This document shows positions 17,201-24,172 of a stretch of 35,914 nucleotides of DNA, piece after piece. This DNA is from an uncultured Micrococcales bacterium. Lineage in GTDB: Bacteria; Actinomycetota; Actinomycetes; S36-B12; UBA10799. The notes below the pieces were generated by a model that worked only from the letters and a program-made list of their open reading frames with translations, was not told the DNA's origin and made no database searches. Both the position numbers and the translations under genes were made by a program. How positions within the stretch are numbered: position 1 is the first letter of the stretch; each line of letters begins with the position of its first letter. The DNA is taken from contig CALFYG010000201.1 of NCBI GenBank assembly GCA_937952095.1, forward strand, positions 1-35,914, read 5' to 3'.

Positions 17201-17633
17201 GGATGGTGGTCCGCAAGCGGGTTTGCAGGATGGCGTTGCGATGAGGGCCGCTCGGCAGCAGGTGCACGCCGTCGTAGCGCAGGACGTCACCGGCGGCCAT
17301 GTCCGAGCCGGTCTTCTGCAGGCTGGTGAGCAGCACCCGGAAACCCTCGGGCGGGACCACGTCGTCCCCGTCGACGAAGGCCAGGAAGTCCTGATCGACG
17401 TGCGCGAGCCCGAGGGCGCGGGCGCCACCGGGACCACTGCCGGGACCCTGCACCACCATCCACCCGTCGTTCGCGGCGGCGTACTGCTCGCAGATCGCGC
17501 CAGTGTCGTCCGTCGATCCGTCGTTGACGAGGACGACTTGCGAGGCGGGTAGTTGCTGCGCCAGTAGCGAGTCCAAGCAGGCAGGCAGGAACTCCGCCAC
17601 GTTGTGGCAGGCGACGACCACACTGAGCCCCAT
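14244..17633 (-). CDS. Bifunctional GT2 glycosyltransferase / CDP-glycerol glycerophosphotransferase
   Basis: A 1,129-residue polymer synthase. Residues 1-~240 are a GT2 domain: SVVVACHNVAEFL, VNDGSTDD (36-43), and the metal site VDGDD (87-91). A middle part (~360-740) shows repeated beta-rich segments with no motif I recognise. Residues ~745-1,120 are a TagF-type domain: TWHGTPLKKVG (859-869, catalytic His), ETGYPRND (920-927), LYAPTWRDD and TDYSSVMFDY (1,034-1,043). The combination suggests one chain adds both a sugar and an alcohol-phosphate to a growing wall polymer on the cytoplasmic side. ATG at 17,633 has TAGAGT seven bases upstream and no strong ribosome site. First of the run J-type synthase, membrane GT, two sulfotransferase-like genes. 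Separated from the upstream GT2 pair by a 115-base repeat element. Confidence 0.9.
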   Translation of the reverse strand: MGLSVVVACHNVAEFLPACLDSLLAQQLPASQVVLVNDGSTDDTGAICEQYAAANDGWMVVQGPGSGPGGARALGLAHVDQDFLAFVDGDDVVPPEGFRVLLTSLQKTGSDMAAGDVLRYDGVHLLPSGPHRNAILQTRLRTTIHKTPSLMYDTTAWNKVFRTAFWRDAGLQFQAGVTYEDLPVMIAAHVRAQSVDVLKAPVYWWRRRIDSDASITQRRGEIDNLRDRMNAIDEVERLLAEDEFLKRTHDRKVLTFDIPLYQPYYPQADSEYQQLFLERVGAFVRGSSPAVMEELPPRDRVRYWLIEQGRHEDLLEFLEFERDPYGLRRTVPGDGVTYADLPFRGQPGVPDDLYVWGKAQPVASEVEQVDWTPEGLFVAGYAYLEGIDSGGPDQRKLRIRVVGGDEPFSVPVKWHNRDDLTAKELSADVTYSNVGLSFTLPLEDLPEEGLLRIDVDVTAPGGRRRVPLAGTVDGAAQLPRRVRLTDGRMAVVRWRGESLGVAVYPPRPTVTAVEVPRPDLISVSFDSVIEGAEVVARRRDDYEEVRVPMATQVQLDLSAMPSLETLTQTEFDVLLLAPGDEEGQPAVMGPDVGETLTTHGDREFYCRAGITGGLLVTVRDPRPRLLEVRVTRTGVSLLGDRVAGMTTLALENRNGVRSDYPVDVAGETWEVLLPADDADSVDGITHLPAGRWSLLTQDDVPVHVAQATRERMIEPTWMFFDGVKVGPRARRSATAYLQVDPSGEIRPPGLHGRREIIEAYYPKRRRKRTRKVILFENWKGKQYSDSLRAIDEELRRRRDRRRRVWVVRDQGVRMPKGVETVLRFSPEYYDMLARARWVVANDSIDPSFVKRDDQTYLQTWHGTPLKKVGQDIEKVNFARKGYLETFADEASKWDYLVAPNPYSADILLRAFGAPRKGLLETGYPRNDIFYRPEREVRAAATRERLGLRPDQQVILYAPTWRDDRYDDRGRYIFDLKLNVDALRERFGGTHVLLLRGHHLLATRAGIPAEGGFVRNVSAYPDIADLYLIADVLITDYSSVMFDYVNTGRPMLFFTWDLDDYRDRVRGLYFDLTEDPPGPICRTSGEILAALDDLTGVQQQYAGAYGRFRERFCAWEDGYASARVIDAALR

Positions 17634-17640
17634 CGATCCG

Positions 17641-17646
17641 ACTCTA
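17641..17646 (-). promoter_or_regulatory. Putative leaderless -10 box, bifunctional polymer synthase
   Basis: TAGAGT on the minus strand, seven bases before ATG at 17,633. It lies between the start codon and the repeat element at 17,692-17,806, so the synthase may have its own promoter downstream of that element. Confidence 0.45.
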
Positions 17647-17691
17647 GTGCGTGCTCACCGACCCATCGGGCAACCCCGGCGGACTCGCCCG

Positions 17692-17806
17692 TTGCGACGT
17701 TGTTGTCGGCCCTCGGAGCCGTGTGCGACGTTGTTGTCGAATCCGGTCCTCGTACACGCCAACAACGTCGCAAACGAGGACCGACGACGTCAACAACGTC
17801 GCAAAC
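17692..17806. repeat. Four-core dyad repeat element, copy 1
   Basis: Two forward cores GCGACGTTGTTG (starting 17,694 and 17,725) and two inverted cores CAACAACGTCGC (starting 17,760 and 17,791), all perfect. Offsets 0, 31, 66 and 97 put both pairs on one dyad axis at about 17,748. Cores extend to roughly GTTTGCGACGTTGTTGnCG. The bases between cores are unlike those in the other two copies. This copy also has a private inverted repeat: CGGTCCTCGT at 17,744-17,753 with ACGAGGACCG at 17,774-17,783. It begins 12 bases beyond the stop of the minus-strand GT2 gene (stop 17,818-17,820) and lies 59 bases upstream of the next minus gene, the only copy between co-directional genes. Could fold as a nested hairpin or bind a protein; function unknown. 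Confidence 0.92.
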
Positions 17807-17817
17807 CGGCGGCGCAG

Positions 17818-18840
17818 TCACGCGCCGCGACTGTGACCGGATCGCAGGCCGGCCACCCGCCGTCCGACCAGCTCCCAATAGCCGGTGACCAGGCGCTGCG
17901 CGCGAGGGGACACCGACATGCCGAACCGCTGCGGCGGGTCGATCGGCACCACCAGGGTGTCGAGCAGTTCTGTGTCCAGGACCTTCCGGGTGCCCTGCAG
18001 GCGGTTGCGCCGGGTTCGCAGGTACCGCCGGTGTGACGCCAGCCAGCGCCACCCGGCAACCTTCTGCCCGGCCCAACCCTCCTGACGACTTCGCAACAGC
18101 AGTGCGGTCTCGGCGGCCAGGAGTAGCGGAGCGACCGCGATCAATGTGCGGGCCTGGTAGGTGGTCAGTACTGTGATCAGCCGGTTGCGCTCCAGCAGGT
18201 ACATCTTGGACGCGTTGCGGCCGAATTCGTAGTGATGGCCTGCCCGAGCCTCGGCCACCACCTCCACGGGACGGTTCTGCAGGTGCGCACGCAGGCTGAG
18301 ATCCACGTCCTCGCCGTAGGCGAAGTACGCCTCGTCCATCCCCCCGAGATCCCAGTAGACCGACCGTTGCACGGCGAACACCGCGCCAGAGACACTCGCG
18401 ACCGGCCCACCGGTAACCTCAGCCACCGGGTGCCCGTATCCCCCGGCCCATGAGAAACCCAGGATCTGCACGGGGTTGCCCCAGGAGTTCACGCGATCGG
18501 GTTCGTCGGCCAGCAGGATCGTCGCTCCGACCAGACCTTGCGACGCACGCGCTCGTTGGGCCAGCAGGTCGAGGCACTCCGGTGCCACCAATGCGTCGCT
18601 GTTCACGAAGACCACAACGTCGCCACTGGCGTGGGCGGCTCCCCGGTTGCAGCCACCGGCGAACCCCAGGTTCCCCCCCGGCGAGACGACCAGCACCTCC
18701 GGGGGCAGTCCGGCGCAGTCGGGGCTGCCGTTGTCGACCACGATCACTTCGACAGCCACCCCTTGGCTGGCACGCAGGGCCGCCACCGATGCGTGCAGGT
18801 GTGGTTGGTGCCCGAATGCGCAGATGATCGCGGAGATCAC
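17818..18840 (-). CDS. GT2 family glycosyltransferase (rhamnosyltransferase-like)
   Basis: About 340 residues. The GT-A core shows VISAIICAFGHQ, VIVVDNGSPD, GNLGFAGGCNRG, FVNSDA and YFAYGEDVDLSLRAH, the pattern of WbbL-like rhamnosyl- or related transferases that build lipid-linked polysaccharides. A hydrophobic stretch near residue 240 (LIAVAPLLLAAETALLL) may attach it to the membrane, and the C-terminal ~70 residues are basic. The start GTG at 18,840 overlaps the stop of the preceding gene (GTGA), and nothing like a ribosome site lies before it, so translation is coupled. The open frame extends upstream to 19,146 but that part is antisense-free noise inside the neighbour. Followed by repeat element copy 1, which may end the transcript. 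Confidence 0.87.
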   Translation of the reverse strand: MISAIICAFGHQPHLHASVAALRASQGVAVEVIVVDNGSPDCAGLPPEVLVVSPGGNLGFAGGCNRGAAHASGDVVVFVNSDALVAPECLDLLAQRARASQGLVGATILLADEPDRVNSWGNPVQILGFSWAGGYGHPVAEVTGGPVASVSGAVFAVQRSVYWDLGGMDEAYFAYGEDVDLSLRAHLQNRPVEVVAEARAGHHYEFGRNASKMYLLERNRLITVLTTYQARTLIAVAPLLLAAETALLLRSRQEGWAGQKVAGWRWLASHRRYLRTRRNRLQGTRKVLDTELLDTLVVPIDPPQRFGMSVSPRAQRLVTGYWELVGRRVAGLRSGHSRGA

Positions 18841-19832
18841 GGACGAAGGTCCCGCGGACTGGTGAGGAAGCCGACCCCCCAACTCATGTGCATGGTGGCC
18901 AGCGCCACCGGCACCCGAGCCCGGACCGGCCCCGGCTCGCCGCGGCTGATCATCCACCCACCGGCCGTGACGGCCCCCGCATACGCCGCCACCGGCACCA
19001 CCCCGAGCCAAGCGTGCTTCCACCCGGCAAGTCCACCGATCGCCGCGTAGGCCGCGCTTGCGACCAGTCCGGTGACCGCCACCGGCGGGGCGAGGTAGCG
19101 CAGACTCACGGTCTGCGGGTGCTGGCGCATGATCTCCCGGCGCCACCGCCCGTATTGCAGGTACTGGCTGGCCAGCGCCTTGACGGTGCTCCGGGGCCGG
19201 TAGGTGACCTCCATGCCGGGGGTGAACCAGATCAGACCACCGGACTCCCGGATGCGGTGATTCATCTCCCAGTCCTGGGCCCGCACGTACGCCTCGTCGT
19301 AGCCGCCTACCCGGTCCAGCGCCTCACGCCGGAACGCTCCGAGATACACCGTGAGAGCTGGCCCCTCCTGTCCGCCGGTGTGGAAGGAGGCGGCACCCAC
19401 GCCCAGCGGTGAGCGCATCGCGCAGGCCACCGCCCGCTCGAAGTCCGTGACCCCCTCGGCGGCCATGATGCCCCCGACGTTGTCCGCGCCAGTGCGCAGC
19501 AGGACCTCGACCGCGGTGCTGATGTAGTCCTTCGGCAGCAGGGCGTGGCCATCGACCCGCACGACGATCGGATGGGTGGTGGCCGCGAGCGCAGCGTTGA
19601 GACCCGCAGGGGTCCGGCCGGTGGGGTTGGGGACCAGCAGGATCCGGGGATCCTCGGCCTGCAACTGCCGGGCGACGTCGTCGGTGGCGTCCGTCGACGG
19701 TCCGAGCGCCAGCGCGATCTGCAAAGGCCCGCGGTAGTCCTGTCCGGTGATGGCCGCGACCGCCTCCGCCAGGTGCTGTTCCTCGTTGAGCACCGGCATG
19801 ATCACGGCTACGGGCGGGGTCAGGTCGTCCAT
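18837..19832 (-). CDS. GT2 family glycosyltransferase (ExoA-like)
   Basis: 331 residues, resembling ExoA-type GT2 enzymes: VAVIMPVLNEEQHL at the N-terminus, a donor-binding region with VVRVDGHALL (the metal-binding D-x-H variant rather than DxD, typical of this group), RAQDWEMNHRIRESG as the ED-containing acceptor loop, and two to three C-terminal membrane segments (~245-300). It would add a sugar to a membrane-bound acceptor on the cytoplasmic side. First gene of the minus-strand pair with the rhamnosyltransferase-like protein (GTGA overlap). ATG at 19,832 has no ribosome site; TACCGT lies eight bases upstream. Divergent from the second LCP gene, 94 bases away. Family call is solid, sugar unknown. 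Confidence 0.87.
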   Translation of the reverse strand: MDDLTPPVAVIMPVLNEEQHLAEAVAAITGQDYRGPLQIALALGPSTDATDDVARQLQAEDPRILLVPNPTGRTPAGLNAALAATTHPIVVRVDGHALLPKDYISTAVEVLLRTGADNVGGIMAAEGVTDFERAVACAMRSPLGVGAASFHTGGQEGPALTVYLGAFRREALDRVGGYDEAYVRAQDWEMNHRIRESGGLIWFTPGMEVTYRPRSTVKALASQYLQYGRWRREIMRQHPQTVSLRYLAPPVAVTGLVASAAYAAIGGLAGWKHAWLGVVPVAAYAGAVTAGGWMISRGEPGPVRARVPVALATMHMSWGVGFLTSPRDLRP

Positions 19833-19840
19833 CGGTTTCG

Positions 19841-19846
19841 ACGGTA
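19841..19846 (-). promoter_or_regulatory. Putative leaderless -10 box, ExoA-like gene
   Basis: TACCGT on the minus strand, eight bases before ATG at 19,832, with no Shine-Dalgarno sequence in between. Part of the 94-base divergent region with the second LCP gene. Confidence 0.4.
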
Positions 19847-19926
19847 CCGCCCGCCGCGACGGGACACGCAGCAGCCGCAGGTTGCCGGGGAATGCCCAAG
19901 ATCGCAGTTACGGTGGAACCCGTTCG

Positions 19927-21291
19927 ATGAAAGGGATTCCCGCAGTGCAGCTCCGTCGCTCAGCGCGCCTGCTGGCAGGCGTTTCCGCCGCCGCGATCCT
20001 GCTCAGCAGTGGTGCCGGATGGGCGACCGTCAGGCACTATGCCGGGCAGGTCCAGCGCATCGACGCCTTCGGCGAAGAGCGCGAGGCACCGGCCGCCGGG
20101 GAGCCGATCACCTTCCTCGTGGTCGGCTCGGACAGCCGGGAAGGCCTGTCCGACCGCCAGGTACGACGGCTGCACACGGGCTGGGACGTCTACGGGCAGC
20201 GCACCGACACGATGATGCTCGCCCACGTCGGCCGCGGCGGTGAGGTCACTGTCGTGAGCCTGCCCCGGGACTCCCTGGCCACGATCCCCGCCTACACCGA
20301 CGAGAACGGTGAGCAGCACGGGGCCTCGGAGGAGAAGCTCAACGCCGCATACTCCTACGGCGGCGCCCCCTTGCTCGTGAAGACCGTCGAGGAGACGACC
20401 GGCGTGCCGATCGACCACTACCTCGAGGTCAACTTCGCAGGATTCGTGAAGATGGTGAACGCCCTCGGCGGAGTGGACGTGTGCGTGCCCGCGGACATCT
20501 ACGACCCGCCCTCGGGTCTGGAACTCCCCGCCGGTCGCTCCACCCTCAAAGGCCGCGACGCGCTCGCCTACGTGCGCGCCCGCTCGTTCGATCCCACTGC
20601 CGACATCGGGCGGATGAAGCGCCAGCAGACCTTCGTGGGCAGCATGGTCCACAAGGCTGTGAGTTCCGAGGTGCTGCTCGATCCGGCGAAGGCCACGGGA
20701 TTCGTGGACGCCATGCTCAGCAGCATGCGGGTGGACCAGTCCCTGGACAACGCCCAGGTGCTGGAGCTCACACGACGCCTGGCCAAGGTGGACCCCTCAC
20801 AGGTGAGCTTCCGGACCGTTCCCGTGGTCGGTGAGAAATCCATGGGTGCCATCGGCAACGTGGTCGTGTGGGACGGTCCGGGGTCGTCGGACATCTTCAC
20901 CGCTCTGCGCAACGACACCGAGATCCCCAAGCGGCCCGCCGCCCCCCGCGTCGAGGTGGCGCCGTCGCAGATCAGCGTGCAACTGCTGGGCACCGGGGAC
21001 TCCGCCACTGCGGCCTACGACGACTTCCAGACCGCCGGCTACGCCCTGGCGTCCACGCCGGTGCCCGGGTCGTACACCGCCACGACGATCGAGTACGACC
21101 CGGGATACGACGTGTCCCTGAAGACCCTGCAGGCGGCTCTACCGGGGGCCAAGGCTGTCGAGGTCCCCGGGCTCGGCGCCACCTTCCGCGTGACCATCGG
21201 CGAGGACTACGCCGGGGTCACGGCGGTGTCGGTGAAGGACCCCACCGAATCCGACCAACCGCGCACCGCGAACGACGACCTCTGCGGCTGA
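19927..21291 (+). CDS. LytR-CpsA-Psr (LCP) family wall-polymer ligase, second copy
   Basis: Second LCP ligase of the window, 454 residues from ATG at 19,927. GTG at 19,945 is a good alternative because GAAAGGG (19,929-19,935) sits about nine bases before it. A membrane anchor (residues ~15-32) is followed by the LCP domain: VVGSDSR (66-71), QRTDTM (91-96) and SLPRD (111-115), which carry the conserved Asp and Arg residues. The C-terminal ~100 residues, starting near ISVQLLGTGDSA, look like a diverged LytR_C domain; VKDPTESDQ and a C-terminal cysteine end the protein, as in the first copy (both end close to a lone Cys). Only three bases separate its stop from that of the convergent acyl-CoA dehydrogenase. 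Attaches a wall polymer to peptidoglycan by family knowledge. Confidence 0.92.
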   Translation: MKGIPAVQLRRSARLLAGVSAAAILLSSGAGWATVRHYAGQVQRIDAFGEEREAPAAGEPITFLVVGSDSREGLSDRQVRRLHTGWDVYGQRTDTMMLAHVGRGGEVTVVSLPRDSLATIPAYTDENGEQHGASEEKLNAAYSYGGAPLLVKTVEETTGVPIDHYLEVNFAGFVKMVNALGGVDVCVPADIYDPPSGLELPAGRSTLKGRDALAYVRARSFDPTADIGRMKRQQTFVGSMVHKAVSSEVLLDPAKATGFVDAMLSSMRVDQSLDNAQVLELTRRLAKVDPSQVSFRTVPVVGEKSMGAIGNVVVWDGPGSSDIFTALRNDTEIPKRPAAPRVEVAPSQISVQLLGTGDSATAAYDDFQTAGYALASTPVPGSYTATTIEYDPGYDVSLKTLQAALPGAKAVEVPGLGATFRVTIGEDYAGVTAVSVKDPTESDQPRTANDDLCG

Positions 21292-21294
21292 GCG

Positions 21295-22440
21295 CTACTT
21301 CAGCAGATTCCGTGCCATCACCAGTCGCTGGATCTGGTTGGTGCCCTCGTAGATCTGCGTGATCTTGGCATCCCGCATGAACCGCTCGGCGGCGTAGTCC
21401 TTGACGTAGCCGTAGCCACCGAGGATCTGGACGACGTCCACAGTGACCTTCATCGCGGTGTCGGAGGCCAGACACTTCGCAGCGCTGCCCAAGAAGGTGG
21501 TCCGCTCGTCGCCGCGCTCACCGGAAGCTGCCGCGAAGTAGACCAACTGCCGGGCCGCCTCCACCTGCATGGCCATGTCGGCCAGCATGAACTGGATGGC
21601 CTGGAAGTCCGCGATGGGCTTACCGAACTGCTTGCGCTCCTTCGCGTAGTCGATGGCGAGATCCATCGCCCCCTGCGCCATCCCGACCGCCTGCGCCCCG
21701 ATGCAGATGCGGGTCAGGTCGAGGGTCTTCATGGCCGTGGCCCAGCCCGTGCCTTCCTCGCCGATCATGCGGTCGGCAGGAAGTTCCACGTTGTCGAAGT
21801 AGAGCTCCCGGGTCGGCGAGCCCTTGATCCCCAACTTGCGCTCCTCAGCGCCGAGCGAGAACCCGGGGTCGTCGGCGTGCACGACGAATGCACTGATGCC
21901 CCGCGGTCCGGCCTCAGGGTCGGTGGAGGCCATCACCGTGTAGTACTTGGAGACTCCAGCGCCAGTGATCCAGCGCTTCGCGCCGTTGAGCACCCAGGTG
22001 TCCCCCTGCTTGACCGCACGGCTCTTCATGCTGGCGGCATCACTGCCGGCCTCCGGCTCGCTGAGTGCGTAGGAGAACATCGCCTCACCGCTGGCCACCT
22101 GCGGAAGGTAGCGCTGCTTGAGGTCCTCGTCGGCGCCCACGAGCAGTGGGGTGGTGCCGAGTTTGTTCACCGCGGGGATCAACGACGACGAGCCACAGAC
22201 CCGGGCGACCTCCTCGATCACGATGCAGGAGGCGAGGTTGTCCCCGCCGCTACCGCCGTACTCCTCGGGGATGTGGATCGCGTGGAAGCCGCTGGCGGCC
22301 AGTGCCTCGTACACGTCCCAGGGGAACTCGCCCTTCTCATCGATCTCCGCGGCCCGCGGGGCGATCTTGTCGGTGGCCAGAGCCCGGACCGCCTGCTGCA
22401 GTTCGCGGTGCTCCTCAGGTAGTCGGTAGACGTCGTCCAT
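21295..22440 (-). CDS. Acyl-CoA dehydrogenase
   Basis: A FAD-dependent alpha,beta-dehydrogenase of acyl-CoA esters, 381 residues, the usual length for the short/medium-chain soluble branch. Visible are the N-terminal helical domain with IPEEYGGSGGD, the beta-domain motifs YALSEPEAGSDAA and WITGAG, and the C-terminal helical domain with ILGGYGYVKDYAAERFMRDAKI and IYEGTNQIQR, whose Glu is the usual catalytic base. The flavin normally passes electrons to ETF. ATG at 22,440 has GGAGA seven to eight bases upstream; the open frame reaches 22,857 but enters the divergent gene. Monocistronic, convergent with the LCP gene. Substrate chain length cannot be told. Confidence 0.93.
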   Translation of the reverse strand: MDDVYRLPEEHRELQQAVRALATDKIAPRAAEIDEKGEFPWDVYEALAASGFHAIHIPEEYGGSGGDNLASCIVIEEVARVCGSSSLIPAVNKLGTTPLLVGADEDLKQRYLPQVASGEAMFSYALSEPEAGSDAASMKSRAVKQGDTWVLNGAKRWITGAGVSKYYTVMASTDPEAGPRGISAFVVHADDPGFSLGAEERKLGIKGSPTRELYFDNVELPADRMIGEEGTGWATAMKTLDLTRICIGAQAVGMAQGAMDLAIDYAKERKQFGKPIADFQAIQFMLADMAMQVEAARQLVYFAAASGERGDERTTFLGSAAKCLASDTAMKVTVDVVQILGGYGYVKDYAAERFMRDAKITQIYEGTNQIQRLVMARNLLK

Positions 22441-22501
22441 GATGTGTTCTCCTATCCCCAGCCCATCGTACGAAGGCCGAGATCGCAGGCTCCGGACGGC
22501 A

Positions 22502-22507
22502 TAGACT
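22502..22507 (+). promoter_or_regulatory. Putative leaderless -10 box, PEBP-like gene
   Basis: TAGACT followed by six bases and GTG at 22,514. The pattern TAGACTCGnGGnGTG recurs almost base for base before the carboxylase alpha-subunit gene at 35,137-35,151. Confidence 0.5.
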
Positions 22508-22513
22508 CGAGGC

Positions 22514-23053
22514 GTGAAACTCACGCGCCAACGCCCACCCGGTCCGTACGACCACCTGCCCGAGGTGGGTTCCTTCACGCTCACCAGCGAAGACATCACC
22601 GACGGTGAAGCGCTGCCCCTGACCCATGTGCACGGCAGCGCCGGTGGCGAGGACCTCTCGCCGCAGCTGTCGTGGTCCGGATTCCCCGCAGAGACCAAGA
22701 GCTTCGCCATCACCTGCTTCGACCCCGATGCCCCCACCCACAGCGGCTGGTGGCACTGGGCGGTCGTGAACATCCCCGCATCAGTGACATCGCTGCCGCG
22801 CGGGGCGGGTGCGTCCGACGGCTCGGGCATGCCGGCCGGAGCGGTGCAGTTCCGCACCGACTACGGGACCCCTGGCTACGGCGGCGCCTCCCCGCCACCT
22901 GGGGACCACGACCACCGCTATTTCTTCGCCGTCCACGCGCTCGACGTCGACCACTTGGACTTGAGCCCGGACACCCCCGTGGCCATCGTGGGATTCAACC
23001 TCACCGCGCACACCCTGGCCCGCGGGGTACTGGTCGCGACATTCGCCTACTGA
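22514..23053 (+). CDS. YbhB/YbcL family PEBP-like protein
   Basis: A 179-residue phosphatidylethanolamine-binding/Raf-kinase-inhibitor-like protein. The ligand-site motifs are clear: LSPQLSWSGFP, CFDPDAPTHSGWWHWAVVNIP (quoted in part: DPDAPTHSG, HWAVVNIP), DYGTPGYGGASPPPGDHDHRY (in part: YGTPGYGG, GDHDHRYFF). These Asp/His residues line the anion pocket in the family. No signal peptide. The bacterial members have no agreed role. GTG at 22,514 lacks a proper ribosome site and fits a leaderless start. Divergent from the acyl-CoA dehydrogenase; 12 bases after its stop repeat element copy 2 begins. Confidence 0.9.
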   Translation: MKLTRQRPPGPYDHLPEVGSFTLTSEDITDGEALPLTHVHGSAGGEDLSPQLSWSGFPAETKSFAITCFDPDAPTHSGWWHWAVVNIPASVTSLPRGAGASDGSGMPAGAVQFRTDYGTPGYGGASPPPGDHDHRYFFAVHALDVDHLDLSPDTPVAIVGFNLTAHTLARGVLVATFAY

Positions 23054-23065
23054 TTCGGGCCGCTA

Positions 23066-23180
23066 TTGCGACGTTGTTGTCGCCTCGTGAGCCCGATTGC
23101 GACGTTGTTGACGTCACAGGTGCCTCAGAACGCCAACAACGTCGCACACCAGCCCAGGGGCGGGCAACAACGTCGCAAAC
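23066..23180. repeat. Four-core dyad repeat element, copy 2
   Basis: Forward cores GCGACGTTGTTG start at 23,068 and 23,099; inverted cores CAACAACGTCGC start at 23,134 and 23,165. All four are perfect and the offsets (0, 31, 66, 97) equal those of the other copies; dyad axis at about 23,122. It fills the gap between two convergent genes, 12 bases from the plus-strand stop and 9 bases from the minus-strand stop. The spacers (14, 20 and 15 bases) share no sequence with copies 1 and 3. The first core also forms a small CGAC-GTTGTT-GTCG hairpin. May act as a bidirectional terminator or a protein-binding array. Confidence 0.92.
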
Positions 23181-23189
23181 GGGGCGACC

Positions 23190-23675
23190 TCAGGCGGCCG
23201 GTCCCAATCGTGGCCAGTCCGCCGCCGGACAGCGGTCCATGACCACATCGAGCCCGGCCTGTCGGGCCCGCAGCGCGGCGTCCTCGTCGATGACGTCGAA
23301 CTGCAGCCACACAGCACCCGCACCGATCTCGATCGCCGAGTCGATCACAGGACCCACCAGTTCGCTGCGCACGAAACAATCCACGACGTCGGGCGTTCCC
23401 AACAAGGCGGCTGCTTGCTCCACCGTGGCGAACCCCCGGAACCCCAGGACGTCCTCGGCCTTCGGATGGATGGGCACGATCGTGCGTCCCTTGCGATGCA
23501 GGAACTCCGCCACGCCATAGGCCGCCCGGGCACGGTTGGTGCTCAACCCCACGATGAACCAGGTCTGGGCGTCGGCCAGCAGCCGGGCGACCAGGTCGTC
23601 ATCGCCGTAGAGGTCCGGATCACGGGGGCCTGAGGGAGGGCCGGGTAGCCGGCACACCTCCCCGTCGGGCGTCAT
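23190..23675 (-). CDS. CoA-binding domain protein (YccU-like)
   Basis: A 161-residue protein with a single CoA-binding Rossmann-like domain. The motifs WFIVGLSTNRARAAYGVAEFL and TIVPIHPKAEDVLGFRGF, then VWLQFDVIDEDAALRARQAGLDVVMDRCP (in part: VWLQFDVIDE, VVMDRC) match the stand-alone YccU/CoA_binding_2 group, related to the N-terminal part of succinyl-CoA synthetase alpha. No enzyme activity is established for the group. Its ATG at 23,675 overlaps the purE stop (ATGA), so it is the last, coupled gene of the ACAD-purK-purE operon. It ends nine bases before repeat element copy 2. Confidence 0.88.
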   Translation of the reverse strand: MTPDGEVCRLPGPPSGPRDPDLYGDDDLVARLLADAQTWFIVGLSTNRARAAYGVAEFLHRKGRTIVPIHPKAEDVLGFRGFATVEQAAALLGTPDVVDCFVRSELVGPVIDSAIEIGAGAVWLQFDVIDEDAALRARQAGLDVVMDRCPAADWPRLGPAA

Positions 23676-24172
23676 CCGAGCTCCGCCGAACGCACGATCT
23701 CACCCTTGGCAGCTGCGGTGTCCCGCAGGGCCGATTGGAAGTCGCGCATCCGCTGCTGCAGCGTGGGATCCCCCGCAGCCAGGATCCGGACCGCTAGCAG
23801 GCCGGCATTGCGGGCGTTGCCGATGGCCACGGTCGCCACTGGGACACCGGCGGGCATCTGCACGATGGACAGCAGTGAGTCCAAGCCGTCGAGCTTCGCC
23901 AGAGGCACCGGCACGCCGATCACAGGCAACGGTGTCACCGAGGCGAGCATGCCGGGCAGGTGGGCGGCTCCCCCGGCACCGGCGATGATCACCTTGAACC
24001 CACGCTGCGCGGCGGTCCGCCCGAACTCCAGCATCTCCTCGGGCATCCGATGCGCCGAGACCACGTCCTTGTGACACGCGATGCCGAACTCCGCGCAGGC
24101 CTTCACGGCCTCCGACATCACCGGCCAGTCCGAATCGCTGCCCATCACGACCGCGACCTGCGGTTCACTCAT
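23672..24172 (-). CDS. purE: N5-carboxyaminoimidazole ribonucleotide mutase (PurE)
   Basis: Purine synthesis: converts N5-CAIR, made by PurK, to CAIR. 166 residues, normal for class I PurE. MGSDSDWPVM (10-19) forms the phosphate/carboxylate loop and SAHRMPEEM carries the active His41-Arg42; AGAGGAAHLPGM and VPLAKLDGLDSLLSIVQMP (in part) are also typical. ATG at 24,172 lies inside the end of purK (8-base overlap) with GGGAG eight bases upstream, which favours it over the upstream in-frame start at 24,202. The next gene overlaps its stop by four bases. Cytoplasmic, octameric by family knowledge. Confidence 0.97.
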   Translation of the reverse strand: MSEPQVAVVMGSDSDWPVMSEAVKACAEFGIACHKDVVSAHRMPEEMLEFGRTAAQRGFKVIIAGAGGAAHLPGMLASVTPLPVIGVPVPLAKLDGLDSLLSIVQMPAGVPVATVAIGNARNAGLLAVRILAAGDPTLQQRMRDFQSALRDTAAAKGEIVRSAELG

